Shown piece by piece: positions 35,259-43,852 of a stretch of 64,000 nucleotides of DNA (position 1 is the first letter of the stretch; each line of letters begins with the position of its first letter). The notes beneath the pieces were generated by a model that made no database searches, was not told the origin of the DNA, and saw only the letters and a list, made by a program, of their open reading frames with translations. The position numbers and the translations under genes were made by a program. The stretch is from an uncultured Actinomycetes bacterium (lineage in GTDB: Bacteria; Actinomycetota; Actinomycetes; Nanopelagicales; Nanopelagicaceae). The stretch lies in the NCBI GenBank assembly GCA_903825945.1, contig CAIKCJ010000014.1:81205-145204 (forward strand), read 5' to 3'.

Positions 35259-37073
35259 GTGTCAGACATGACGGGTGAGATTATTGATGGGCGTTATCAA
35301 CTTGAATCGTTGATCGCTTCTGGCGGCATGGCCAGCATCTACAAAGCCATCGACCTGCGTCTTGACCGCCCAGTGGCCGTCAAAATTATGCATCCTCATC
35401 TTGCCAATGATGAAGAATTCGTGCGGCGATTTATCCGTGAAGCCAAAGCTACTGCGGCAATCACGCACCCCAATGTTGTCGCTATCCAAGATCAAGGCTG
35501 GAATACAGGTGGGTCGCCTGCCGTATTTATTGTCATGGAATTTATTGATGGCTTTACCTTGCGAGATCTTTTGGCACAACAAGGCCAACTTAGTACAGAA
35601 GATCTCCTCAAATATATGACTCCAGTTGCGAGCGCCCTGGCTCAGGCTCACAGGCTCGGAATCACGCATCGCGATCTTAAGCCTGAAAACATTTTGATCT
35701 CTAAAGATGGTCGCATCAAGATCGCTGACTTCGGGCTAGCTCGTGGCGGCGGACTCGGCGCAACTATGACTGTGGAATCGAGCATCATTCTCGGCAGCGT
35801 CTCATATCTCTCCCCCGAACAAGTTCAGCGTGGAGTCTCTGATTCACGCAGCGATATTTATGCGCTTGGGATTGTCTTTTTCGAACTACTCACAGGCAAG
35901 AAGCCGCACGAAGGTGAATCACCTATCGGAATTGCTTACAAGCATGTCAACGAGAAAATCCCTGCGCCCAGCACTCTGGTGCCTTCCATCGCACCTGCCC
36001 TCGATGCGCTTGTTGTAAAAGCCACAGCAATTAATCCTGATCAACGATTTAAGGATGCGGCTGAGCTAGAAGATGCAATGCAGGTAATTGCAGCTAGCTT
36101 GGACCCATCAAAAAAGCAGCTGAGTCTGGAGTTAGATCTACCGGTGCGAGCAGTCCGTGCCGGAAACGAGAAAGCCACCGGAACAAAACGCCGAGAGCGT
36201 CCTGAGGTCCGTATTGGAAATACAGTTGTTGAACGTGTGAGAAACCCAACCGTACCGATTGAAGTAGAGGAACCAGCAATGAGTAAGACTGCGCAGCTTC
36301 GTCGAAAGAGTTCAAAGAGAGTTCGCCGCAATCGTAGCGTTGTGCTGATCATTCTTCTCGCTCTTCTGGCTGGTGCTTGGTATGAACTCAGCGGACCTGG
36401 AGCCGGAATTTCAATACCTTCCGTTGCAGGTTTGAGTACAAGTGATGCAACGTCAACTCTTGCGGCTCTTGGATTGCGTTCTACCGTTGCTTCAAATGTT
36501 TATGATCTATCCATCCCCGCAGGAATGGTGATCTCTTCTACGCCAGGAGGTGGTGGCCACCTTAAGAAAGGCGGGGTTGTTTCGCTTTATATTTCACGAG
36601 GACCGCAGCCTTCCGAGACTCCAACACCCACAGCAACTCCCACAGCAAGCACGTCCACTACCCCAACGCCAAGCACTACAGCTTCCATTGCCATTCCCTC
36701 GTATGTTGGTATGAGTGGAGATCAAGCCCAGAACGAACTCACAGCCGCAGGGTTTGTCGTGAATTCGATCTTTGGTTTTAGCGACACTGTTGCAGCCGGA
36801 AATGTCATTTCCCAAACACCCGATGCTCCAGCATCCGCTACAGCCGGATCTACTATTACGATCGTTGTTTCGCAAGGATCCTCTAAAGTCTTTATTCCAA
36901 ATATCACCTCGCTCACTCAAAGCGCAGCGACTATCGCCCTTGAAAATCTACAACTTCGCGTTGTGGTGAAGAGAGTTGGCAAAATTAGTAGCGCCGGCCG
37001 CGTGGTCAAGGTTTCACCTGCCATTGGAAGTGAAGTGAATCGCAATTCTGTCGTAACCATTACGCTCAAATAG
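35259..37073 (+). CDS. pknB: PASTA-domain Ser/Thr protein kinase
   Basis: A membrane Ser/Thr kinase that senses peptidoglycan fragments or lipid II. The kinase domain (about residues 10-275) has GGMASIYKA, VAVKIM, HRDLKPENIL, DFGLARGG and SPEQ. A basic juxtamembrane region precedes one membrane helix (VVLIILLALLAGAWYEL, near residue 358). Three PASTA repeats follow, with a Thr/Pro-rich linker after the first. The usual actinobacterial PknB has about four PASTA repeats and lies in the pbpA-rodA cluster; here it stands alone. The GTG start is leaderless-looking; an ATG three codons later is an alternative. Confidence 0.95.
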   Translation: MSDMTGEIIDGRYQLESLIASGGMASIYKAIDLRLDRPVAVKIMHPHLANDEEFVRRFIREAKATAAITHPNVVAIQDQGWNTGGSPAVFIVMEFIDGFTLRDLLAQQGQLSTEDLLKYMTPVASALAQAHRLGITHRDLKPENILISKDGRIKIADFGLARGGGLGATMTVESSIILGSVSYLSPEQVQRGVSDSRSDIYALGIVFFELLTGKKPHEGESPIGIAYKHVNEKIPAPSTLVPSIAPALDALVVKATAINPDQRFKDAAELEDAMQVIAASLDPSKKQLSLELDLPVRAVRAGNEKATGTKRRERPEVRIGNTVVERVRNPTVPIEVEEPAMSKTAQLRRKSSKRVRRNRSVVLIILLALLAGAWYELSGPGAGISIPSVAGLSTSDATSTLAALGLRSTVASNVYDLSIPAGMVISSTPGGGGHLKKGGVVSLYISRGPQPSETPTPTATPTASTSTTPTPSTTASIAIPSYVGMSGDQAQNELTAAGFVVNSIFGFSDTVAAGNVISQTPDAPASATAGSTITIVVSQGSSKVFIPNITSLTQSAATIALENLQLRVVVKRVGKISSAGRVVKVSPAIGSEVNRNSVVTITLK

Positions 37074-37115
37074 AGCTCGCCTTAGCCGCGAAGCACATCC
37101 GATAGGCTTCGTTAT

Positions 37116-37988
37116 ATGAGCATGCCAGCTAATCGCCCACGTATCGGAGCCCATACCCCTACCTCTGGCGGAATGGCCAAACGTTCAATTGATTATGCAA
37201 TTACCACCGAGGCTGAAGCTATCCAAGTTTTTGCATCTAATCCTCGTGGCTGGGCGATGCCAGAGGCCAACCCAGAGGCCGACAAAGCTTTTCGCGACAA
37301 GGCCTCCGCACACGATTTAGCGGTTTACGTCCACGCACCATTTCTCATCAATCTAGGTTCTCCAACAGTAAGTACATACGAAAACTCTGTTGCTTCGACT
37401 GCTTATTCACTCAAGCGAGCTCGTGAGATAGGAGCACTCGGCACGGTGATCCATACAGGTTCTGCGGTAGACGAATCCCATGTTGAGACAGCCTGGAAGC
37501 AGATCAACAAGGGCATGATGCCCGTTTTGAAGAAGCTCAAGGAAGACGATCCATGGTTGCTGTTGGAGCCAACTGCAGGACAAGGTCAATCGCTTGTAAA
37601 GAAACTTGATGACCTAACAAAATATTTCGACGCCCTCGAATGGCACCCAAAAGTAGGCGTCTGCTTAGATACCTGCCACGTCTTTGCCGCAGGACACGAC
37701 ATTGCTAAAAAGGGTGGGATGACCCAAACCCTTGACCTTCTAGTATCCATTGTAGGAATCGAACGCATCAAACTTATTCACACCAATGACTCTATGGATG
37801 TATGTGGCGCGCTCAAAGATCGCCACCAAAATCTAGGAGACGGTGAAATCGGACTCAAAGCTTTCGAAGAACTCATTGCACATCCAGCTGTTGCCGATGC
37901 GCCGCTCATTCTTGAAACTCCTGGACAGGAACCCGAGCATGGCGCAGAAATCGCACTTCTCAAGAAGATGAGATCCAAACGCAAATGA
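37116..37988 (+). CDS. nfo: Endonuclease IV (AP endonuclease)
   Basis: Nfo cleaves DNA at abasic sites with three zinc ions. The 290-residue protein has the IGAHTPTSGGMAKR start, VHAPFLINLGSP, VIHTGSAV, LLLEPTAGQG, VCLDTCHVFAAGHD, IHTNDSMD and RHQNLGDGEIG, all family zinc-ligand segments. TAGGCT lies 7 bases before ATG 37116, so the transcript is probably leaderless or nearly so. Its stop overlaps the next start (ATGA). Confidence 0.95.
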   Translation: MSMPANRPRIGAHTPTSGGMAKRSIDYAITTEAEAIQVFASNPRGWAMPEANPEADKAFRDKASAHDLAVYVHAPFLINLGSPTVSTYENSVASTAYSLKRAREIGALGTVIHTGSAVDESHVETAWKQINKGMMPVLKKLKEDDPWLLLEPTAGQGQSLVKKLDDLTKYFDALEWHPKVGVCLDTCHVFAAGHDIAKKGGMTQTLDLLVSIVGIERIKLIHTNDSMDVCGALKDRHQNLGDGEIGLKAFEELIAHPAVADAPLILETPGQEPEHGAEIALLKKMRSKRK

Positions 37989-38857
37989 TATCGAGCAAGC
38001 GTCACACAGTCCCCCTGATTTTACTTGCTAGCGTGGCACTGATCTGGGGTAGCACCTTCTCGCTCATGAAGAACACATTGGTTCGCACCAATGTAAATTC
38101 ATTTCTGGCATGGCGTTTTATCGCCGCTGCCTTGCTGATGGCTCTCCTTCGCCCCAAGGCATTTAAAGAGATTAATAAGGCGTTTCTCATGCGCGGAGTT
38201 ATTATCGGCACTCTGCTCGGTGGCGGTTATCTTTTTCAGACATATGGCCTAACAATGACAACCGTAGCCAAGACTGGTTTTATCACTGGGCTTTACTCTG
38301 TATTTGTCCCGTTGGTCGCTGCCGGTATTTTCCGCGATCGCGTCACCAAATCACAATGGGTTGCAGTATCTCTCGCCGCTATCGGACTTGGATTTCTCTC
38401 TCTTAATGGCATCAGCATTGGTCTTGGAGAATTTCTCGTCTTGATGAGCGCGATCTTCTTCGCCTTTCACATTGTTGCACTCAGTCACTGGTCCCCTGGT
38501 CGCGATGCATACGCACTCACCATGATCCAGATGGCAACCTGCGGCATTATCTCCTTGGTTTTTTCTGCGAAGAATGGCGTACAACTTCCACCTGATCGCG
38601 GGGTCTGGGTAGCAATCTTGTATTCGGCCATCTTCGCTAGCGCAATTGCATTTATGGTCCAGACCTGGACGCAATCGTTTATGAGCGCAACAACCGTTGG
38701 GGTTGTATTGACCTTGGAATACATCTTTGCCGCAATATTCGGTCTCCTCTTCTCTCATGAGCACCTCACGTGGCGGACTCTAATAGGCGGAACATTTGTC
38801 ATGGCTGGTCTCTATCTGATCGTTCTCATGGAAAGCCGTGAGAAGATAGAGGCATGA
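37985..38857 (+). CDS. EamA family (DMT) transporter
   Basis: A 290-residue drug/metabolite transporter with ten hydrophobic segments in two EamA repeats. The first repeat starts near ALIWGSTFSLMKN and ends before FRDRVTKSQW; the second starts near GEFLVLMSAIFFAFHIV and ends with the membrane segment after HEHLTWRT. The substrate is unknown. It is coupled to nfo upstream and to the aldolase downstream (both ATGA overlaps), so the three are one operon; no shared pathway is obvious. Confidence 0.88.
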   Translation: MISSKRHTVPLILLASVALIWGSTFSLMKNTLVRTNVNSFLAWRFIAAALLMALLRPKAFKEINKAFLMRGVIIGTLLGGGYLFQTYGLTMTTVAKTGFITGLYSVFVPLVAAGIFRDRVTKSQWVAVSLAAIGLGFLSLNGISIGLGEFLVLMSAIFFAFHIVALSHWSPGRDAYALTMIQMATCGIISLVFSAKNGVQLPPDRGVWVAILYSAIFASAIAFMVQTWTQSFMSATTVGVVLTLEYIFAAIFGLLFSHEHLTWRTLIGGTFVMAGLYLIVLMESREKIEA

Positions 38858-39900
38858 TTGACCTCCGCTCAGACACTCTCACCCAACCCACTGAGCAGAT
38901 GCGTGAAGCCATGCTCCATGCACCCGTCGGCGATGATGTCTATGGCGATGACCCCACAGTAAATTCTCTTGAAGAACGTGTCGCTTCGATGTTTGGGCAT
39001 GAAGCGGCTCTCTTTACACCATCAGGTTCTATGGCTAATCAGTTGGCAATTCGAGAGCTAGTGAAACCTGGTGAAGAGCTCATCACAGAATCGTTTGCAC
39101 ATATTGTCCGAGCAGAACTTGGAGCGGGAGCCGCACTAAGTGGAATTACTACTCGCACCTGGCCTGCAACAGGGGGGCTGCTACGTTGGCAAGACCCAAT
39201 CGAATTGGCGCGACCAGATTCAGGTCCTTATCTTGTATCGACCACCGCGATCGCTATTGAGAACACTCATAATTTTGGTGGCGGGACTATTCAACCGATT
39301 GAAGAGATCGCACAGCTTCGAAGCGAGTCACTCAAACTTGGAATGGCGATGCACCTTGATGGCGCGCGTATTTGGAATGCTCATGTTGAAAGTGGTGTGA
39401 GTTTTATTGAGTATGGAAAACATTTTGACACCATCTCTGTCTGCCTCTCAAAAGGTTTGGGGGCTCCTGTTGGTTCTCTCATGATTGCAGATAAAGAAAA
39501 GATTGCATCGGCCAGAGTTTGGCGTAAACGCTTTGGTGGTGGAATGCGCCAGATTGGCATCCTTGCAGCAGCTGGACACTTTGCTCTCGATAACAATATT
39601 TTGCAGCTCAAAGATGATCATGTGCGCGCACGTTCAATTGCACATGCTGCGCACCAAGCGGCATCGAGCACCGTTAATCCAAATGATGTCGATACCAATA
39701 TTGTAGTTATAGATCTGGCTGGGTCACATAAGAGTGCCGCAGAAGTCAGCGCCGAGCTGAAGGCAGCTGGAATATTGGCAAGCGCGCTTGGACCCAAGTT
39801 CTTGCGACTCGTAACTCATTTAGGAATCGATGATAACGATGTAGCCAAAGTCAACGCTGTGCTACCTGAACTATTAGATAGCGCCTTCAAACTTCAGTAG
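38854..39900 (+). CDS. ltaE: Low-specificity threonine aldolase
   Basis: A PLP enzyme that cleaves L-threonine or L-allo-threonine to glycine and acetaldehyde. The 348-residue protein starts MIDLRSDTLTQPTEQMREAM. It shows VYGDDPTVNSLEE, TPSGSMANQLAI, ENTHNFGGGTI and MHLDGARIWNA, with the PLP lysine in SVCLSKGLGAPVGSL (near residue 198). Its 3' end overlaps the convergent ogt gene by 27 bases. Confidence 0.94.
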   Translation: MIDLRSDTLTQPTEQMREAMLHAPVGDDVYGDDPTVNSLEERVASMFGHEAALFTPSGSMANQLAIRELVKPGEELITESFAHIVRAELGAGAALSGITTRTWPATGGLLRWQDPIELARPDSGPYLVSTTAIAIENTHNFGGGTIQPIEEIAQLRSESLKLGMAMHLDGARIWNAHVESGVSFIEYGKHFDTISVCLSKGLGAPVGSLMIADKEKIASARVWRKRFGGGMRQIGILAAAGHFALDNNILQLKDDHVRARSIAHAAHQAASSTVNPNDVDTNIVVIDLAGSHKSAAEVSAELKAAGILASALGPKFLRLVTHLGIDDNDVAKVNAVLPELLDSAFKLQ

Positions 39901-40365
39901 AGCGTGCTTAAGCTCAAAGCCATAGCCGTAATTACCTAAATCTCCACCAGTCTTAACAATTCGATGACAAGGAACAATCGGGGCGATGAGGTTGCGACCG
40001 CATGCACTTCCAGCAGCTCGAACGGCAGCTGATGAACCCGCTCGTTGGGCTAACTCTGCATAGCTCATTGTTTTGCCAGCCGGAATTTTGCGCATAACTT
40101 TCCAGATTGATTGCGAGAATTCAGCGCCAGGCTGGCGCACTTTAATTCCATTGATCGCTGTGAGGTCGCCATCAAAATAATCTTGGACCAGCTCACTTAT
40201 TACTGAAATTGTCCGCACGCTCTTAAAACCCTGTGACGCATCATCCATATCTAATCGGACCATCAATGGCTCTAACCCATCAAATCCTGCAGCAAGCAGA
40301 ATTTGATCGCTGGCTATCAAAGACAGAGGACCCACGGGTGTCTTTTGGGTGGTAGTAAGAAGCAC
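39874..40365 (-). CDS. ogt: Methylated-DNA--protein-cysteine methyltransferase
   Basis: Ogt repairs O6-methylguanine by suicidal transfer to its own cysteine. The 163-residue protein has the active-site PCHRIVKTGGDLGNYG (Cys near residue 132) and the helix-turn-helix GKTMSYAELAQRAGSSAAVRA. A GTG start at 40365 follows TATTGT at the leaderless distance. The C-terminus overlaps the threonine aldolase gene on the other strand. Confidence 0.95.
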   Translation of the reverse strand: MLLTTTQKTPVGPLSLIASDQILLAAGFDGLEPLMVRLDMDDASQGFKSVRTISVISELVQDYFDGDLTAINGIKVRQPGAEFSQSIWKVMRKIPAGKTMSYAELAQRAGSSAAVRAAGSACGRNLIAPIVPCHRIVKTGGDLGNYGYGFELKHALLKFEGAI

Positions 40366-40371
40366 ACCCTC

Positions 40372-40377
40372 ACAATA
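40372..40377 (-). promoter_or_regulatory. -10 element of leaderless ogt promoter
   Basis: On the minus strand TATTGT lies at -12 to -7 from GTG 40365, separated by GAGGGT. Confidence 0.5.
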
Positions 40378-40436
40378 ATCGTGAAAGTGTGCTTTTGGAA
40401 GATCCTAAATTCTCCAATTAATCCGATTTGTTCGGA

Positions 40437-41780
40437 TTAACGATCCCTCAACATTTCAGCTACCAAGAATGCGAGCTCCAACGACTGGGTGTGGTTAAGG
40501 CGAGGGTCGCAGGCGGTTTCGTAGCGATTTGCAAGATCGGCTTCAGAGATCTGCTCTCCGCCGCCGACACATTCAGTGACATCATCGCCGGTTAGCTCGA
40601 TATGAACTCCACCTGGATGTGTTCCGAGCTGCTTGTGAACTTCAAAAAATCCGCGGACCTCGTCCATCACATCGTCGAATCTACGAGTTTTGTAGCCAGA
40701 AGGCGCCTCGTAAGTATTGCCATGCATTGGATCGCAGACCCAGAGGACATTTGCCCCAGATTTGGTCACTGCATCAACTAAGGCAGGAAGCTTTTCGCGG
40801 ATAAGACCGGCACCCATACGGGTAATGAAGGTGAGGCGGCCAGGCTCGTTCTCGGGGTTGAGCTTGGCAATCATTGCAAGAGCATCTTCCGGCGTGGTCT
40901 TAGGACCGAGCTTGATGCCGATTGGATTATGAATCTTCGCTGCAAAATCCATATGAGCGCCATCCATTTGGCGAGTTCGCTCTCCCACCCAAACGAAGTG
41001 ACCTGAAACGTCATATGCCTTGCCAGTGCGAGAATCGATACGCGTCAACGCTTTCTCGTACTCAAGAATCAGTGCTTCGTGACTTGAATAGAAATCAACT
41101 TTCTTGAAACTCTCTGGATCTACGCCAGCTGATTTCATAAAATTAAGTGCGCGACCGATTTCACTGGCCATCTGCTCATAGCGTTGACTAAAGCGTGGGT
41201 CATTTGCAAAACCCTTGTTCCACTCGTGCACTTGACGAAGGTCTGCAAATCCACCTTGCGTGAAAGCGCGTACCAGATTGAGAGTTGCCGCTGAGGTGTT
41301 GTACACCTGGACCAAGCGCTGAGGATCTGGCTCGCGAGACTCTGGTGTGAACTCGATGTCATTGACTGCATCGCCGCGATAAGCAGGAAGAGTGATATCT
41401 CCACGAGTCTCAGTGTCTTTGCTGCGAGGCTTCGCAAATTGTCCAGCCATACGGCCGACCTTGATTACTGGCATGCTCGATGCGTATTGCAGAACTGCAG
41501 CCATCTGGAGAATCGTTTTGATGCGATTGCGAATCGAGTCAGCTGTTGCTGACGCAAAAGTTTCGGCGCAATCTCCGCCTTGAAGCCAAAAAGCATTACC
41601 GCTTGCAGCCTCTGCGATTTTTGCTTTGAGGTCATCGCATTCACCAGCAAAGACAAGTGGTGGAAGCTTTTTGAGAGTAGCCACTGCTTTTGCTACCTGC
41701 TCACCAGAGGCGCCTCCAGGCCATTGTGGCTGCTGCGCAGCCACAAGGCTAGAGTCGAATAACGTATCGAGATTATCCAT
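40437..41780 (-). CDS. aroG: Class II 3-deoxy-D-arabino-heptulosonate 7-phosphate synthase
   Basis: The first enzyme of the shikimate pathway, joining PEP and erythrose 4-phosphate. The 447-residue protein is the plant-like class II type, with AQQPQWPGG at the N-terminus, FAGECDDLK, LQGGDCAETF, VGRMAGQFAKPRS, HFVWVGERTRQMDGAH, WVCDPMHGNT and GGVHIELTGDDVTEC. The ATG follows TAGACT at the leaderless distance. The stop codon lies inside a 9-bp inverted repeat (40418-40440). Confidence 0.96.
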   Translation of the reverse strand: MDNLDTLFDSSLVAAQQPQWPGGASGEQVAKAVATLKKLPPLVFAGECDDLKAKIAEAASGNAFWLQGGDCAETFASATADSIRNRIKTILQMAAVLQYASSMPVIKVGRMAGQFAKPRSKDTETRGDITLPAYRGDAVNDIEFTPESREPDPQRLVQVYNTSAATLNLVRAFTQGGFADLRQVHEWNKGFANDPRFSQRYEQMASEIGRALNFMKSAGVDPESFKKVDFYSSHEALILEYEKALTRIDSRTGKAYDVSGHFVWVGERTRQMDGAHMDFAAKIHNPIGIKLGPKTTPEDALAMIAKLNPENEPGRLTFITRMGAGLIREKLPALVDAVTKSGANVLWVCDPMHGNTYEAPSGYKTRRFDDVMDEVRGFFEVHKQLGTHPGGVHIELTGDDVTECVGGGEQISEADLANRYETACDPRLNHTQSLELAFLVAEMLRDR

Positions 41781-41786
41781 GTGTAA

Positions 41787-41792
41787 AGTCTA
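41787..41792 (-). promoter_or_regulatory. -10 element of leaderless aroG promoter
   Basis: On the minus strand TAGACT is at -12 to -7 from ATG 41780 with TTACAC between them. No Shine-Dalgarno is present. Confidence 0.6.
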
Positions 41793-41822
41793 GGGAAGAT
41801 GGAGGCCTAGGCGGCGACCAAT

Positions 41823-42848
41823 TTATCCGAAGAAGACCTCTGCCTCAGCGTACAAAGATGGATCAACGAGCTTGAGCTCCCCGGTCGCAGATGCCAAAGG
41901 CACTGTTTCAATCTTTGTGCCATGAAGGGCGACCATCTTGCCCCAATCACCGTTGTGAGCAGCTGTGATTGCTGCCAAGCCAAAGCGGGTTGAGAGGACA
42001 CGATCGAATGCCGTTGGTGATCCACCACGTTGGATGTGGCCAAGAACGACGGTACGAGTCTCCTTGCCTGTCTTAGCTTCAATCTCTTGGGCAAGCCAGT
42101 CGCCAATACCCGAAAGCTTGACGTGGCCAAATGAATCGAGAGTCTGATCTTTAACCTTCATATCGCCATCTTGAGGAATAGCGCCTTCAGCGATCACGAT
42201 GATTGGAGCGAAGCCATCGGCAAAGCGTGAGTTAACCCAAGCAGCGACCTTGTCGGTTGAGAATTTAACTTCTGGGATCAAGACAACTGAAGCGCCACCA
42301 GCAATACCTGCATGTAAGGCGATCCAACCAGCATGTCGACCCATCACTTCTACAACAAGCGCACGGTGGTGTGAATCAGCAGTGGTGTGTAGGCGATCGA
42401 TTGCCTCGACAGCGATATTTACCGAAGTATCAAAACCAAATGTGTAATCAGTGTTATTGAGATCGTTATCAATTGTCTTTGGAACGCCAATAACTTTGAC
42501 GCCAAGTGCATCAAGTTTTGTAGCAACGCCAAGCGTGTCTTCGCCACCGATTGCGATAAGCGCATCAATACCGAGCTTCTTAAGGTTTTCTTGAATCTTC
42601 TCGACTCCGCCCTCGATCTTGAAAGGGTTGGTGCGAGATGATCCCAAAATTGTTCCACCCTTTGGCAAGATGCCACGGGTTGCTGGTAGATCAAGTGGCA
42701 TTGTTAGTCCTTCGAGAGGACCCTTCCAGCCATCGCGGAATCCGACGAAATCGTAGCCGTACTCTTTGATTCCTTTACGGACTACTGCGCGGATAACTCC
42801 ATTTAGACCTGGGCAATCTCCGCCACCTGTTAATACTCCAAAACGCAT
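41823..42848 (-). CDS. pfkA: 6-phosphofructokinase, predicted diphosphate-dependent
   Basis: This phosphorylates fructose 6-phosphate in glycolysis. ATG 42848 (341 residues, MRFGVLTGGGDCPGLNG) follows AGGAG at a 6-base spacing and is preferred to a longer frame. The phosphoryl-donor site reads AIGGEDTLGVA, with Asp at the position equal to Gly104 of E. coli PFK. PKTIDNDLN has Lys at the position equal to Gly124. That pair marks diphosphate-dependent enzymes, as in the Amycolatopsis methanolica PPi-PFK. The donor should be tested rather than assumed. Confidence 0.93.
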   Translation of the reverse strand: MRFGVLTGGGDCPGLNGVIRAVVRKGIKEYGYDFVGFRDGWKGPLEGLTMPLDLPATRGILPKGGTILGSSRTNPFKIEGGVEKIQENLKKLGIDALIAIGGEDTLGVATKLDALGVKVIGVPKTIDNDLNNTDYTFGFDTSVNIAVEAIDRLHTTADSHHRALVVEVMGRHAGWIALHAGIAGGASVVLIPEVKFSTDKVAAWVNSRFADGFAPIIVIAEGAIPQDGDMKVKDQTLDSFGHVKLSGIGDWLAQEIEAKTGKETRTVVLGHIQRGGSPTAFDRVLSTRFGLAAITAAHNGDWGKMVALHGTKIETVPLASATGELKLVDPSLYAEAEVFFG

Positions 42849-42909
42849 GTGTGCTCCTGAATATCTCAAATATCAAATATGTGTGTGGTCAACGATGACT
42901 GAGGCAGTC

Positions 42910-42915
42910 TACCCT
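42910..42915 (+). promoter_or_regulatory. -10 element of a leaderless promoter before a small upstream ORF
   Basis: TACCCT is at -12 to -7 from ATG 42922, which starts a 13-codon frame. The fit to the leaderless pattern is exact. Confidence 0.45.
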
Positions 42916-42921
42916 TCTCCT

Positions 42922-42963
42922 ATGTGCCCTGCTAGCGACCTACGCCTCGATCCCACCTTATGA
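42922..42963 (+). CDS. Putative 13-residue leader peptide coupled to an EamA transporter
   Basis: The short frame encodes MCPASDLRLDPTL and ends with TGA overlapping the ATG of the transporter gene (ATGA). The transporter start itself has no Shine-Dalgarno, whereas this ATG has a perfectly placed -10 for leaderless initiation. Ribosomes may load here and reinitiate on the transporter. The peptide has no run of one amino acid as in classic attenuators. This is an inference from spacing only. Confidence 0.4.
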   Translation: MCPASDLRLDPTL

Positions 42964-43835
42964 GCCGGCGCAGCTGGTTTAACTACTGCCTCGTTGGCGT
43001 ACTTTGGGGGCTTCCCTACCTCTTCATCAAAGTAGCAGTCGCGCCTCATGCGTTTACACCTGCTTTCCTGGTTTTTGCCCGAGTTGTGATCGGATCGATC
43101 ATTCTGATCCCCTACTCGATTCGCAAAGGCACCCTCCGCCCAGCGCTCAAGCACTTCAAGTGGATCCTGCTTTATGCCCTGCTGGAGATATGCGGACCCT
43201 GGCTCTTAATTAGTACTGCCGAAACAAAACTTCCCTCGGGGCTTGCAGGCTTGCTCGTGGCTACCGCGCCCTTCTGGGCAACGATCATCATGTCTTTTCT
43301 TGGCGACAAAACAGTCTGGCACTCCACTCGATTAGCTGGATTGATTGTTGGTTTTGTTGGAGTTGCATTAGTTGTTGGGCTTGAAAGTATTCGAGGTCAT
43401 CAAAATATTGGCGCGATCGCGATGATTCTTATCGCAACCGTTGGATACGTTACCGCGCCGACAATCATGAGCCGTAAAGCACCCGGGCTTGATGGGGCAT
43501 CAATCAATGCAATTGCTATGGTGATCACTGGGATTCTCTATCTACCAATAGCGATTAAAGATATTCCCGCTCACAGGCCGTCGAGCCATGCAATTGAAGC
43601 AGTTGTGGCGCTTGGTATTTTCCCTACTGCGCTAGCTTTTGCACTCTACTTCACAGTTATTGCCGACTTCGGCCCCGCTCGTGCTTCCCTCGTGACTTAT
43701 CCAAATACGGCGATCGCTGTCGTACTGGGAATAATCTTTTTGCACGAACCAATCACTATTGGAATCGTGGTGGGACTTCCACTTGTTCTTGTTGGCTCTT
43801 ATTTCGCTAGTCGTAAAACAACGACCAAATCTTAG
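42960..43835 (+). CDS. EamA family (DMT) transporter
   Basis: A 291-residue protein with ten hydrophobic segments in two EamA repeats, starting MSRRSWFNYCLVGVLWGLPYLFIK in two parts. Conserved points include the first-helix WGLPYLFIK, AGLLVATAPFWATI in repeat one, and LGIIFLHEPITIGIVVG near the end. Substrate unknown; it is a paralogue, not a close copy, of the transporter at 37985. It has no own ribosome-binding site and appears coupled to a tiny upstream frame. It converges with era, 17 bases apart. Confidence 0.87.
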   Translation: MSRRSWFNYCLVGVLWGLPYLFIKVAVAPHAFTPAFLVFARVVIGSIILIPYSIRKGTLRPALKHFKWILLYALLEICGPWLLISTAETKLPSGLAGLLVATAPFWATIIMSFLGDKTVWHSTRLAGLIVGFVGVALVVGLESIRGHQNIGAIAMILIATVGYVTAPTIMSRKAPGLDGASINAIAMVITGILYLPIAIKDIPAHRPSSHAIEAVVALGIFPTALAFALYFTVIADFGPARASLVTYPNTAIAVVLGIIFLHEPITIGIVVGLPLVLVGSYFASRKTTTKS

Positions 43836-43852
43836 AGACTTTTGTCTAGCGC

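Noticed and set aside
40418..40440. 9-bp inverted repeat at the aroG 3' end as an intrinsic terminator
   Set aside because: The stem is AT-rich, contains the stop codon, and has no following T run on either strand.
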